Assembly: GCF_025685685.1 (NCBI RefSeq)
Contig: NZ_JAGSYH010000003.1
Span: 434,001-498,000 of the forward strand
Origin: Acidicapsa dinghuensis
Lineage (GTDB): Bacteria > Acidobacteriota > Terriglobia > Terriglobales > Acidobacteriaceae
Direction: 5' to 3'
DNA: 64,000 bases
The notes below the pieces were generated by a model, which had not been told where the DNA came from, made no database searches, and saw only the letters and a program-made list of their open reading frames with translations. Position 1 is the stretch's first letter. Every line of letters starts with the position of its first letter. Shown here piece after piece: positions 1 to 7,830 of the stretch. Both the position numbers and the translations under genes were made by a program.

Positions 1-768
1 GCGCGCCGCATCAGCGATCTCGCTTCACCTCAGTCAATCGGCCAAGAGGCGGCGCGGCGCGCATTGCGCCATCTTGGAGCGCGCCGAGTGCCGACGCAGC
101 ATGTCCCTATTGTCTTCTCGCCGGAGGTTTCGCGCACTCTGATCGGACATCTCTTTGAAGCTGCTTCAGGCGATGCTATCTGGCGGCATGCTTCTTACCT
201 GGCAGGCAAGCTTGGCGAACAAGTTGCCGCCTCAAACATCAATATCGTCGATGACCACACGATGCTGCTTCCGACGGGCGTCGGCGGGTTTGGCACCGCG
301 CCCTTCGATGGCGAGGGATTGCCGACTCGCCGCACTGTTGTTGTCGAAAACGGCGTGCTGCAGACCTATCTGCTCAACAGCTACAGCGCTCGCAAGCTGG
401 GCATGAAATCAACCGGCAACGCAACGCGCGGACTCGCCGGCAGTCCGGGCATCGGCGCAGGTAATCTCTATCTTGTGCCCGGCAGTCAGACGCCGGAAGC
501 AATCCTTGCCGATGTAAAAGAAGGTTTCTACGTGACCAGCCTGCTCGGCCAGGGAGTGAACCTCGTCACCGGCGACTACTCGCGCGGTGCATCGGGCCTG
601 TGGATCGAGAATGGTGATCTCACTTATGCCGTCGAAGAGGTCACTATTGCCGGAAGTCTGCGCGAGATGTTGCACAACATCACGGCTATTGGCGACGATC
701 TTATCTTTCGCGGCTCCATCGCAGCGCCTACGTTGCGTGTTGATGGCATGACCGTAGCTGGCGCGTAA
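1..768 (+). CDS. pmbA: TldE/PmbA family protein (C-terminal part, cut by window start)
   Basis: The frame is open from base 1 and the true start lies upstream; 255 residues are visible. They match the C-terminal half of TldE/PmbA, the non-catalytic partner of the TldD/TldE cytoplasmic protease, known for peptide maturation and CcdA antitoxin turnover. Seen in the sequence: SIGQEAARRAL, the VFSPEVSRTLIGHLFEAASGD stretch split around the family's hinge, the glycine-rich GVGGFGTAPFDGEG, and the closing DGMTVAGA. No HExxxH motif is visible, as expected for TldE rather than TldD. The next gene starts 21 nt after the stop on the same strand, so the two may be co-transcribed. TldD is not in the window. 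Confidence 0.85.
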   Translation, partial: ARRISDLASPQSIGQEAARRALRHLGARRVPTQHVPIVFSPEVSRTLIGHLFEAASGDAIWRHASYLAGKLGEQVAASNINIVDDHTMLLPTGVGGFGTAPFDGEGLPTRRTVVVENGVLQTYLLNSYSARKLGMKSTGNATRGLAGSPGIGAGNLYLVPGSQTPEAILADVKEGFYVTSLLGQGVNLVTGDYSRGASGLWIENGDLTYAVEEVTIAGSLREMLHNITAIGDDLIFRGSIAAPTLRVDGMTVAGA

Positions 769-789
769 CGGGAGAAGTAGAATCAGCCC

Positions 790-2040
790 ATGGCCAGCCT
801 GCTGCTGACGGAAAACCTCGCCTTCGATCCAGTTCGTCCAGAAGAGGCGCTGCGTCAGCTTCCTTCGCGTAAGGCTGTCTTTGCGCTTTATGGCGAAGAC
901 GAAAAGGCAGAGCCTTACATCGGTCTCACGCCCGACCTACGCCGCCGTTTGGAACGTCTGCTGCGCCCGGCAAAGGGCCAGACCAAGCGGCTGCAGCTTG
1001 TCTCGCGTGTACGACGTATTGCGTGGCGGCTTACTGGTTCGGAGTTTGAATCACTGCTGCTACAGTTCTCACTGCTGGAGTCCGTTTACGGAGCAAAAGC
1101 TCTTGAGCGTATGCACCTGCGCCCTCCGGCTTTTGTGAAGTTTCACGGCAGCAATCGCTTCCCGCACGTTACCATCACTAACCGGCGTGGCCAGCGGGAA
1201 GGCCAATGGGCTTTTGGACCTTTCCCCTCGCGCGCTGCTGCTGAGCGTTACGCCGATGAGCTGCTGAAGCTGTTCCTTCTGCGCCGCTGTGAGGAGAATC
1301 TCGATCCCAGCCCAAGCCATCCCGGCTGCGTCTACGGTGAGATGAAAATGTGTCTCGCGCCATGCCAGGTAGCCTGCACTGACGCTCGCTACGCCGAAGA
1401 AGCAGAAGCGGTGCGCAGTTTTCTCGCAACGCGTGGCGAGAGTAGACTCGTTACGATCCAGCGGCAGCGCGATAAGGCATCAGAGGATCTCGAGTTCGAA
1501 GATGCTGCGCGGCTGCATGCGCAGGTGGAAAAGATAGAAGCGGTGCGGGCTCTCGCATCGGAACTCGTGCACCCCATGAGCGAACTGCGGGCAGCGGTAT
1601 TGCAGACTTCAGCCGCGTCAGACGAGGTTTCGGTTTTCCTCTTTGAAGACGGCGTTTTTCATGGACCTGAACCATTCTCGACCATCGGCATGCGCATTCA
1701 GAATGAGCAGTCAGGCTCGAGTTCACTCTATGCGCAGCCCATGGCGGTGCAGCCTGTTCCTGAACAAGGTGCTATGACTAAAGCCTCTCGCGACGTACTC
1801 GAAGCCCGCATGGAGTCGGTACTCGATGCATTGGGCTCGGAGGATAGCACTGTGAACACAACGCTGCGGCAGGGTCATCTGGCGTTGCTGGCCCGCTGGT
1901 ACTACCGTCCACAGCAGAAGCGTGCCGGGGAAATCTGTTTCGCTGATGCAGAAGGCAAATGGCCGCTACGATCGATGATGCGCAGTGTGGGTCGAGTGGC
2001 AGGCAGCAACCTGCCCAAGCCGACCCCACCTGCCAAATAA
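790..2040 (+). CDS. Half-length UvrC-like nuclease (GIY-YIG, Cys cluster and UVR domain only)
   Basis: This 416-residue protein resembles the N-terminal part of excinuclease UvrC, which nicks damaged DNA 3' of the lesion. A degenerate GIY-YIG domain lies at about residues 25-100 (FALYG, YIGLTPDLRRRLERLL). It is followed by FGPFPSR and four cysteines (RRC, PGC, KMC, APC) spaced like the iron-sulfur ligands of UvrC. A UVR helix pair (LEFEDAARLHAQVEKIEAV) lies near residues 230-255. The RNase H-like 5'-incision domain and the C-terminal helix-hairpin-helix pair are absent; UvrC is usually near 600 residues. The architecture is therefore closer to Cho, an alternative 3'-incision nuclease, with an extra UVR region. 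Its stop codon directly abuts the stop of the opposing gene. Confidence 0.8.
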   Translation: MASLLLTENLAFDPVRPEEALRQLPSRKAVFALYGEDEKAEPYIGLTPDLRRRLERLLRPAKGQTKRLQLVSRVRRIAWRLTGSEFESLLLQFSLLESVYGAKALERMHLRPPAFVKFHGSNRFPHVTITNRRGQREGQWAFGPFPSRAAAERYADELLKLFLLRRCEENLDPSPSHPGCVYGEMKMCLAPCQVACTDARYAEEAEAVRSFLATRGESRLVTIQRQRDKASEDLEFEDAARLHAQVEKIEAVRALASELVHPMSELRAAVLQTSAASDEVSVFLFEDGVFHGPEPFSTIGMRIQNEQSGSSSLYAQPMAVQPVPEQGAMTKASRDVLEARMESVLDALGSEDSTVNTTLRQGHLALLARWYYRPQQKRAGEICFADAEGKWPLRSMMRSVGRVAGSNLPKPTPPAK

Positions 2041-3222
2041 CTACTTGCTCACAATCAACAGCGTCACGCCGTGCGTCAGAATCGTGTCTGTAAAGACACC
2101 GGAGCGGTGTCCGAGGTCCTTACCTTTCCACACATCGCGCACGTTGCCCCCGTTTTTGAAACCGATTTGCGCCAAATCTACCGAGATATCGCGCGTTGAC
2201 CAGCTTCGATTGAACAGGCCCACAGCTACCCGCCCGCCACTCAGCGGTTTCGTCCACACATCCAAATCACCGCTCTCGTAGAGCCGGTCGCCTTGTTTCG
2301 CCAGCGGGTCCTGATCGATGGCGATTGCATCCTTGTTCATCAGGATGCTCTTGTCCATGTCACTCATTTTGCTCAGATCGTTACCGGCCAGCAGCGGTGC
2401 GGCCAGCAGTACCCACAGGCTCATGTGCGTACGGTATTCATCGGCCGTCATCTTGCCGTTGCCAACTTCGAGCATGTCCGGATCGTTCCAATGACCGGGA
2501 CCTGCATATTTCGATAGACCAGCCTGGCTGAATCCGATGGCGATCATGCGCCCATACGAGTCGTCGATATCGTCAGTCGTGCGCCACATGGACGCACCGA
2601 CGCCAGGTCCCCACTTCCAGGGATCATCTATTCCATACTGGCACAGGCTGTAGACAATTGGACGGCCTGTCGCCTTGAGCGCATCGCCCATCTTCTTATA
2701 TGCCGCGATCATCATGCGGTTCTTGATGCCTGTGTCTTCGGGGTGTTCCTTCTGCGCCTGGATCATCAGATCCTGATAGGAGCATAGGTCGTACTTCAGG
2801 AAGTCCACACCCCACTCGGCGTAGGTCTTCGCGTCCTGCGCCTCGTGATCGATGCTGCCCGCATAGCCGCCGCAAGTTTTCGGACCAGGCGAAGAATAGA
2901 TGCCGAACTTCAGGCCTTTCGAATGGATGTAGTCACCCAGCGCTTTCATGTCGGGAAAGCGGTCATTGGGATGGATCACGCCCTGCGCGTCACGGGTGCC
3001 CTGCCAGGTGTCATCAACGTTTACATAGACGTAGCCGGCGTCGCGCATCCCGGTTGAGACGAGCATGTCTGCGGCCGAGCGCACGTCCGCATCGGTCACG
3101 TGACCGGCAAAGTGGTTCCAGCTATTCCAGCCCATGGGCGGCAACGGAGCAGCTTTCTCCTGGGCCCAAAGGGCGGTAGAAGCAACAAAGGCGAGACAGG
3201 CAATCCGAACCACGGCACGCAT
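2041..3222 (-). CDS. Alpha-galactosidase, glycoside hydrolase family 27, secreted
   Basis: GH27 enzymes remove terminal alpha-galactose (or beta-L-arabinopyranose) with retention of configuration. The chosen start gives a signal peptide (MRAVVRIACLAFVASTALWAQ) and has TGGAG 9 nt upstream. An in-frame start 54 nt further upstream would put a perfect LacI-type operator inside the gene, so it is rejected. The mature protein opens with PPMGWNSWNHF. The predicted nucleophile is Asp145 in FLKYDLC and the acid/base is Asp218 in TDDIDDS. The GHWNDPDMLEVGNG stretch typical of GH27 is present, as is a C-terminal beta-sandwich region. It lies 137 nt downstream of the DUF2264 gene on the same strand. A close paralogue sits at the other end of the window. 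Confidence 0.93.
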   Translation of the reverse strand: MRAVVRIACLAFVASTALWAQEKAAPLPPMGWNSWNHFAGHVTDADVRSAADMLVSTGMRDAGYVYVNVDDTWQGTRDAQGVIHPNDRFPDMKALGDYIHSKGLKFGIYSSPGPKTCGGYAGSIDHEAQDAKTYAEWGVDFLKYDLCSYQDLMIQAQKEHPEDTGIKNRMMIAAYKKMGDALKATGRPIVYSLCQYGIDDPWKWGPGVGASMWRTTDDIDDSYGRMIAIGFSQAGLSKYAGPGHWNDPDMLEVGNGKMTADEYRTHMSLWVLLAAPLLAGNDLSKMSDMDKSILMNKDAIAIDQDPLAKQGDRLYESGDLDVWTKPLSGGRVAVGLFNRSWSTRDISVDLAQIGFKNGGNVRDVWKGKDLGHRSGVFTDTILTHGVTLLIVSK

Positions 3223-3236
3223 CAGACAGACTCCAA

Positions 3237-3250
3237 TGTAAGCGTTTGCA
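3237..3250. promoter_or_regulatory. LacI-family operator upstream of the alpha-galactosidase
   Basis: TGTAAGCGTTTGCA fits the LacI/GalR-family consensus TGNAANCGNTTNCA at all ten fixed positions. It lies 14 nt upstream of the alpha-galactosidase start codon, where a bound repressor would block initiation or early elongation. This suggests sugar-responsive repression. No LacI-type regulator gene is present in the window, so the regulator is unidentified. Confidence 0.65.
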
Positions 3251-3359
3251 AAGCGGGCACCAGAATAGCGCGTCACGCCATCAATAGTCGATCCGGTTCA
3301 ATCGCCGCCGAAATTTCGCAGATACAGGAAAATGCAATCCGCAGACCAAATGGAGGATA

Positions 3360-4667
3360 TTAAGCCTTTTCTGCCGGTGTGAGAGCATGATCCGCTCTCA
3401 CCGCTTCACCGTTCCACACCCGCTTTGAAGTCCACGGCATCGATTCCGCGGCCCAGAAAGGATCGTTTGCATTCAGCCCCAGCGGCAGCCATGCGGCCGA
3501 GCAGAGATAGCAGCTTCCCGTTGAGATGTAGCTCTCAGCAATCGACGGCTGATGCCCGGAGAAGCCGATTTGCAGCCAGCCATTCTCATCGAACGTTCCC
3601 GGAGCCTCAGCCATCCGCCGCATCACCGCCGTCAGCACGCTTCTTACTTGCGCCGGATGGACACCTTCCGGCAGATTCTTTCGCAGCGCCATATCGGCCA
3701 GCAGATGAAACGCTCCAAACCGATAGCCGAGTGAGCGGCCGATCGGAGGAAACGACGCATCGGGTGCAATCATCCGCTCCTGAATTGCCGCATACCGCCC
3801 GGCGCGCTCCAAGGCTGGCTTTCTGAATCGGTCCCAGGATGGCGATGTTTTTGATACCGTATCGAGAACCGCCAGCAGCATTGGATGTATTACGAAGCTG
3901 TTGTAGTAGTCCCAGTGAAATTCCGGCCCGTCGCCGTAAACTCCATCGCCCTTGTACCAGCTATCGAGGCTGCGCACGGCGTAATCCACGCGCATCGGAT
4001 CCCACCAGACGCCCATCATCGAAAGTGCGGCCTCAATTGTCGCCGGAAACAGGAGCCAATTGCTGTATCCGGGCTGGATTACACGCGTCGATTCGAGCGC
4101 GGCAACCAGGTTGCGCTGCGTCGTTGCATCGAGCTTCTTCCACAGCTCCGTAGGCGCGCGCAGTATCGCCAGAGCCAGAAATGCGGCATCGACAACCGGC
4201 TGGCCTCCTTTGTTGAAGTTCATGAAATCCGGCGACTTTGGATCCGTGCCAGCTTGAATCCCGGCCCGTGCCCACTCAGCATATTGATTGCGCAGCTTAC
4301 CTTCTTCGCCCCCGACTGATCCCGACTCCAGCCAGGGAGCCATCCCTGCCAGCAGACGTCCCATTGCTTCTAGATGTGAGTACTGGCGCCGGTCCTGCTC
4401 GAATCCCGGAGCCGCTTCTACCGGCATCTGCTCCTTGAGACGACGCTCGCTAAGCGCATGCAGTACCGGCCCGCCCACCCGGCTCATGAGCGATATCCAG
4501 TACTGGTGGTCATCTGAACCGGTGACGCCTGAAACCTCCGCGATCGTCTGCGGAGGCAGAGGCGCCAGCGCAGGCAACGCTGCCGCTGCCATTGCCGCGT
4601 TTTTCAGCAACTTCCTCCGAGAAATGGACCCGGTTTCCGTCGTGCTTCTCATCATTCCCGTCGCCAT
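3360..4667 (-). CDS. DUF2264 domain protein with Tat signal
   Basis: The 435-residue protein begins with a twin-arginine signal (SISRRKLLKNAA, then AAALPALAP), so export in folded form is expected. The rest matches the DUF2264 family (for example QYSHLEAMGRLLAGMAPWL and GPEFHWDYYNSFVIHPM), an alpha/alpha-toroid-like family usually found in polysaccharide-utilisation loci. Its reaction has not been established to my knowledge. Position just upstream of, and co-oriented with, the GH27 gene supports a role in glycan breakdown. Three in-frame ATG codons lie near the start (4667, 4655, 4652); none has a clear Shine-Dalgarno, so the exact start is uncertain. Confidence 0.82.
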   Translation of the reverse strand: MATGMMRSTTETGSISRRKLLKNAAMAAAALPALAPLPPQTIAEVSGVTGSDDHQYWISLMSRVGGPVLHALSERRLKEQMPVEAAPGFEQDRRQYSHLEAMGRLLAGMAPWLESGSVGGEEGKLRNQYAEWARAGIQAGTDPKSPDFMNFNKGGQPVVDAAFLALAILRAPTELWKKLDATTQRNLVAALESTRVIQPGYSNWLLFPATIEAALSMMGVWWDPMRVDYAVRSLDSWYKGDGVYGDGPEFHWDYYNSFVIHPMLLAVLDTVSKTSPSWDRFRKPALERAGRYAAIQERMIAPDASFPPIGRSLGYRFGAFHLLADMALRKNLPEGVHPAQVRSVLTAVMRRMAEAPGTFDENGWLQIGFSGHQPSIAESYISTGSCYLCSAAWLPLGLNANDPFWAAESMPWTSKRVWNGEAVRADHALTPAEKA

Positions 4668-4697
4668 TGTATGCCGCAGGGCATCTTAAGCTTGGGC

Positions 4698-4712
4698 AGG
4701 CTTGCAAAGCCT
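4698..4712. promoter_or_regulatory. Dyad in divergent promoter region
   Basis: AGGCTTGCAAAGCCT is a perfect 6-bp inverted repeat around GCA. It sits in the roughly 100-bp space between the divergent DUF2264 and rpe genes. It could be an operator for either gene or a small leader hairpin. The sequence does not identify a regulator. Confidence 0.3.
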
Positions 4713-4771
4713 TTCATCAACATCGCTCCAACAAGCCCTGCGATACACTTTCATCGAAGAGGAATTTCATC

Positions 4772-5455
4772 GTGACCGGTATGGTTGAACTGCTGCCCTC
4801 GATTCTTTCCGCTGATTTTGCCCGCCTTGCCGACGAAGTAGCAGCGGCTGAGCGTGGCGGCGGCACCGTCATCCACGTCGATGTCATGGATGGGCACTTT
4901 GTCCCCAACATCACCCTCGGCCCCCCAGTGGTCAAGAGCCTGCGCAAGGCTACAAATCTGCCGCTTGACTGCCATCTGATGATCGAGAACGCCAACGAAT
5001 ATATCCCTGCATTTGCCGACGCCGGCGCCAATTGGATCGGCGTCCATTACGAGGCCTGCCCGCATCTGCACCGCACCATCGAGCTGATTCTTAACCACGG
5101 CCTGAAACCCGGCGTTGTCATCAATCCGGCAACCCGCGTTGAGGTTCTGCTGGAAATTCTGCCGATGCTGCACCACGTGCTCGTCATGAGCGTGAATCCT
5201 GGCTTTGGCGGACAGAAATTTATCGACTTTTCGCTCAACAAGATCCGTCGCCTCGCCGAAATCAGGGAGGAGTTGGGCCTGCGGTTTAGAATTGAAGTGG
5301 ATGGCGGCGTGGCTCACGATACCATTGCTCAAGTCGTCCAAGCAGGTGCGGAGCTGTTGGTTGCCGGGAATGCAGTCTTCGGCAGCGGCAAAGCCGAACA
5401 AAATGCGCGCGAGCTGCTGGCTGCCGCCAAAGCGGCGGCAGGTATCGCGGTTTAG
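4772..5455 (+). CDS. rpe: Ribulose-phosphate 3-epimerase
   Basis: This cytoplasmic TIM-barrel enzyme interconverts D-ribulose 5-phosphate and D-xylulose 5-phosphate in the pentose phosphate pathway. Family motifs are clear: LLPSILSADF at the N-terminus, HVDVMDGHFVPN (metal and catalytic Asp), CHLMIENA, MSVNPGFGGQKF, and EVDGG near residue 180. A GTG start at 4772 is preferred because AGAGGA lies 8 nt upstream; the ATG at 4781 is 9 nt further from that site. The product is 227 residues, normal for the family. A longer open frame upstream has no family support. The BamD-like gene follows after 112 nt. Confidence 0.93.
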   Translation: MTGMVELLPSILSADFARLADEVAAAERGGGTVIHVDVMDGHFVPNITLGPPVVKSLRKATNLPLDCHLMIENANEYIPAFADAGANWIGVHYEACPHLHRTIELILNHGLKPGVVINPATRVEVLLEILPMLHHVLVMSVNPGFGGQKFIDFSLNKIRRLAEIREELGLRFRIEVDGGVAHDTIAQVVQAGAELLVAGNAVFGSGKAEQNARELLAAAKAAAGIAV

Positions 5456-5567
5456 GGAAGTAGCACTGATTCCCTCGCGGGTTTGGGTGGGCCTTCGGTT
5501 AAAATTTTCTCGGAAAGCAGCGCGGCAGCAGGCAATCCCCGGCGGCGTGCAGCGACACAGAGGTGGT

Positions 5568-7166
5568 ATGAGTCTTTTCACATGCACGATGCCCGGCAGA
5601 ACTCTCCGCATCGTCTCCACTGCGAGCATTCTTGCGATCGCTCTTTCGGTCATTCCCGCCAACGCGAAGGAAAAACCGAAGAAGCACAAGAAGAATGAAG
5701 ACCTTAGCGCCAACCCGCTGGCTGACGTCAACAGCAAGCAGCCTGACAAGCAGCTCTATGACAAGGCGATGCTTGCCCTGAAGAAGGGCCGCTTCGATGT
5801 TGCCCGCCTCGATCTGCAGACACTGCTCAATACCTATCCGCAGTCTGAGTACCAGATGCGCGCCAAGCTGGCCGTCGGTGACGCCTGGTTCAAGGAGGGC
5901 GGCACTGCGGCGCTGGCCCAGGCCGAGGCCGAGTACGAGGACTTCATCACCTTCTTCCCGACTGCTCCCGAGGCCGCCGAAGCCAAGATGAAGGTGGGTG
6001 ACATCTACTTCATGCAGATGGAAAAGCCCGACCGCGACTACACCAATGCCGAGAAAGCCGAGCAGAAGTATCGCGAAATGATCCAGCAATTCCCCGATTC
6101 TTCCCTGATTCCGCGCGCCAAACAAAGGCTGCGCGAGGTGCAGGAAGTGCTGGCAGAACGCGAATATCAGATCGGCGCTTACTACTCCAGTCGTCTGAAC
6201 TGGCCGGGGTCCATTGCCCGCCTGCAGACAGTGGCCGATACATACCCGCTCTACAGCAGGAGCGATCAGGTTTGGCTGACAATCGGAGACGACTATGCCG
6301 GAGAAGCTAAACAGGTGCAGCTTGCCAAGGGACTTCCGGCAGCGGTTCGGGAGCGGCTGCAGCAGGTGTACTATGACAAAGCCGCCGCTGCCTACGCCAA
6401 GGTTGTGACTCGCTACCCGATGGCCCCCATGGTCGAGGATGCCCGTGACCGCCTCATTGCCATGAACCGGCCCATACCTGAGCCGACGCAAGCCGCCATC
6501 GCAGAGAGTGAAGCGGAAGAACAGAGCCGTCAGCCTGTCCGGTTTACCGACAAAGCGCTCGGCATGGTCAAGCACGGACCGGTGGTAGTGGAAGCAGCCC
6601 ATGTCGGTGAACCGACAATGACCTCGCCCACCCGCACCACGGCGCCCGAAATTACCAAGGAGAATCAACAGATTTTCCTCGCAGCCTACAAAACTTCACA
6701 GCCAGGATCGGCCTCATCTACGACAGAAGCCGCGGGAGCGGCGAAGCCGACGTCTCCAAACGAACCGCCGCGCTCCGACCAACCGCAGGCTCCGTTGCAG
6801 TTTGAGAAGGTTGGCGGCTCCGAGGATAGCGGCAGCGGAGGCAACTCTGTTGGCGTATCGATCGTAAGTGCGCCCAATTCAGCAGCGGATGCGAGTAAAG
6901 ACGCTAACAAACCGGCTGAAGATCCAAATGCAGTTGTTAAGTCTGTCGGCACCACTCAGACCACACTGCCTGCGGCTGAAGCACCTTCTGCCGCTCCAGA
7001 TCAGGTCAATGACATTAAGTCTGGTTCAAATCCGCAACCGGCTGCGCAGACCGCCGACGCGAACGGCAAGTCGGCGAAAGCAAAGAAACCAAAGCTGGAC
7101 GAGAGCGAAGATGCCTCGAGCAAGAAGAAAAAGAAGAAAGGGCTCTCGAAGCTTAACCCCTTCTAA
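5568..7166 (+). CDS. bamD: BamD-like outer-membrane assembly factor with long charged tail
   Basis: The 532-residue protein carries a signal peptide (about residues 1-33, ending PANA) and then TPR-like repeats matching YfiO/BamD, for example LYDKAMLALKKGRFDVARLDLQTLLNTYP and the later FPDSSLIPRAKQRLREVQ. BamD supports folding of beta-barrel proteins in the outer membrane. It differs from E. coli BamD in two ways. The signal region has no lipobox cysteine, so it looks soluble or anchored by partners. It also has about 250 extra C-terminal residues of low complexity (Ser, Ala, Pro, Glu), ending in a lysine-rich tail with six lysines in a row. The start has AGAGGTGG just upstream. A longer open frame running back into rpe is not credible. 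Confidence 0.85.
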   Translation: MSLFTCTMPGRTLRIVSTASILAIALSVIPANAKEKPKKHKKNEDLSANPLADVNSKQPDKQLYDKAMLALKKGRFDVARLDLQTLLNTYPQSEYQMRAKLAVGDAWFKEGGTAALAQAEAEYEDFITFFPTAPEAAEAKMKVGDIYFMQMEKPDRDYTNAEKAEQKYREMIQQFPDSSLIPRAKQRLREVQEVLAEREYQIGAYYSSRLNWPGSIARLQTVADTYPLYSRSDQVWLTIGDDYAGEAKQVQLAKGLPAAVRERLQQVYYDKAAAAYAKVVTRYPMAPMVEDARDRLIAMNRPIPEPTQAAIAESEAEEQSRQPVRFTDKALGMVKHGPVVVEAAHVGEPTMTSPTRTTAPEITKENQQIFLAAYKTSQPGSASSTTEAAGAAKPTSPNEPPRSDQPQAPLQFEKVGGSEDSGSGGNSVGVSIVSAPNSAADASKDANKPAEDPNAVVKSVGTTQTTLPAAEAPSAAPDQVNDIKSGSNPQPAAQTADANGKSAKAKKPKLDESEDASSKKKKKKGLSKLNPF

Positions 7167-7190
7167 TCTCTTCACATAGCACCAATCCAA

Positions 7191-7225
7191 GAATAGCCCG
7201 CCACTCAGGCGGGCTATTCTTTTTC
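7191..7225 (+). terminator. Rho-independent terminator after the BamD-like gene
   Basis: A perfect 12-bp stem (GAATAGCCCGCC pairing with GGCGGGCTATTC) encloses a 5-nt loop and is followed by a TTTTTC run. It starts 24 nt after the BamD-like stop codon. The opposing response-regulator gene ends 15 nt beyond it, so the stem may also serve that transcript, although the T-run on that side is poor. Confidence 0.9.
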
Positions 7226-7240
7226 TGGATCATTTGCGAC

Positions 7241-7633
7241 CTACGCGGTTGTCTCCTCCGTCACGACGCGAATGCGCTCCAGCAGGTCTGTTGGATGAAT
7301 CGGTTTGGTAATGAGGTCGAAAGCGTGTCCATTCTCGGAGGCTTCCTGCAACAGCCCAACGGTAGCTGCCTGGCCGGAAAAGAGTAATATTTTGCACTTC
7401 GGAAAGGATTTCCGTACCGCAATCGCCAGATCGACACCCGATAATCGTGGCATCATCACATCTGTAATGAGCAGATCGGGAGGGTTTTCGTGGATAGCCG
7501 TCAGTGCCTTCGCCGGATCGGTATAAGAAATCGCGTTGTAGCCGTTTTTCTGAAGAATGGTAGCTAAAGTGACAGCGATGATGGACTCGTCGTCCACGAC
7601 GAAAACGCGACGGCGATCATGTAGTTCGGACAC
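7241..7633 (-). CDS. Single-domain response regulator (receiver only)
   Basis: The 130-residue protein is a stand-alone CheY-like receiver domain. Acidic pocket residues Asp14 and Asp15 (FVVDDE), phospho-acceptor Asp58 (LLITDVMMP), Ser86 (LLFSG) and Lys110 (LITKP) are all present, so phosphorylation should be possible. There is no output domain, so it would act by protein contact or as a phosphorelay intermediate. The start is GTG with AGAGAGG 7 nt upstream. It is divergent from the Crp/Fnr gene across a 197-bp space. No partner kinase is adjacent; the PAS kinase in this window is more than 30 kb away. Confidence 0.92.
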   Translation of the reverse strand: MSELHDRRRVFVVDDESIIAVTLATILQKNGYNAISYTDPAKALTAIHENPPDLLITDVMMPRLSGVDLAIAVRKSFPKCKILLFSGQAATVGLLQEASENGHAFDLITKPIHPTDLLERIRVVTEETTA

Positions 7634-7743
7634 GGATTAGCCTCTCTTGTTTGACCTTCGGTTTTGCTGCATGCAGAGCCCATGACCGTCCACTCGCCCA
7701 CAACGGTTCTTTCAGAGCGTATCGGGTTCGACTTTGCCCGTAT

Positions 7744-7757
7744 GTTCGACATCGAAC
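7744..7757. promoter_or_regulatory. 14-bp dyad between response regulator and Crp/Fnr genes
   Basis: GTTCGACATCGAAC is a perfect 6-bp inverted repeat with a 2-bp centre. It lies 74 nt before the Crp/Fnr start in the divergent promoter region. It fits neither the Crp (TGTGA-N6-TCACA) nor the Fnr (TTGAT-N4-ATCAA) consensus. An autoregulatory operator is one possible reading. Confidence 0.3.
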
Positions 7758-7830
7758 GTAGAGTGAAGAATTTTACGGATAAGCTGTTTGGAAACAGTAT
7801 TTTGCCGCTGCAACTGAGGAGCACCAACAA

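Noticed and set aside
5205-5567. N-terminal extension of the BamD-like protein over the rpe gene
   Set aside because: It overlaps rpe in another frame, lacks family similarity, and the signal peptide starts at 5568.
4751-5749. Long minus-strand frame opposite rpe and bamD
   Set aside because: It is a shadow of two well-supported genes in GC-rich DNA and has no recognisable domain.
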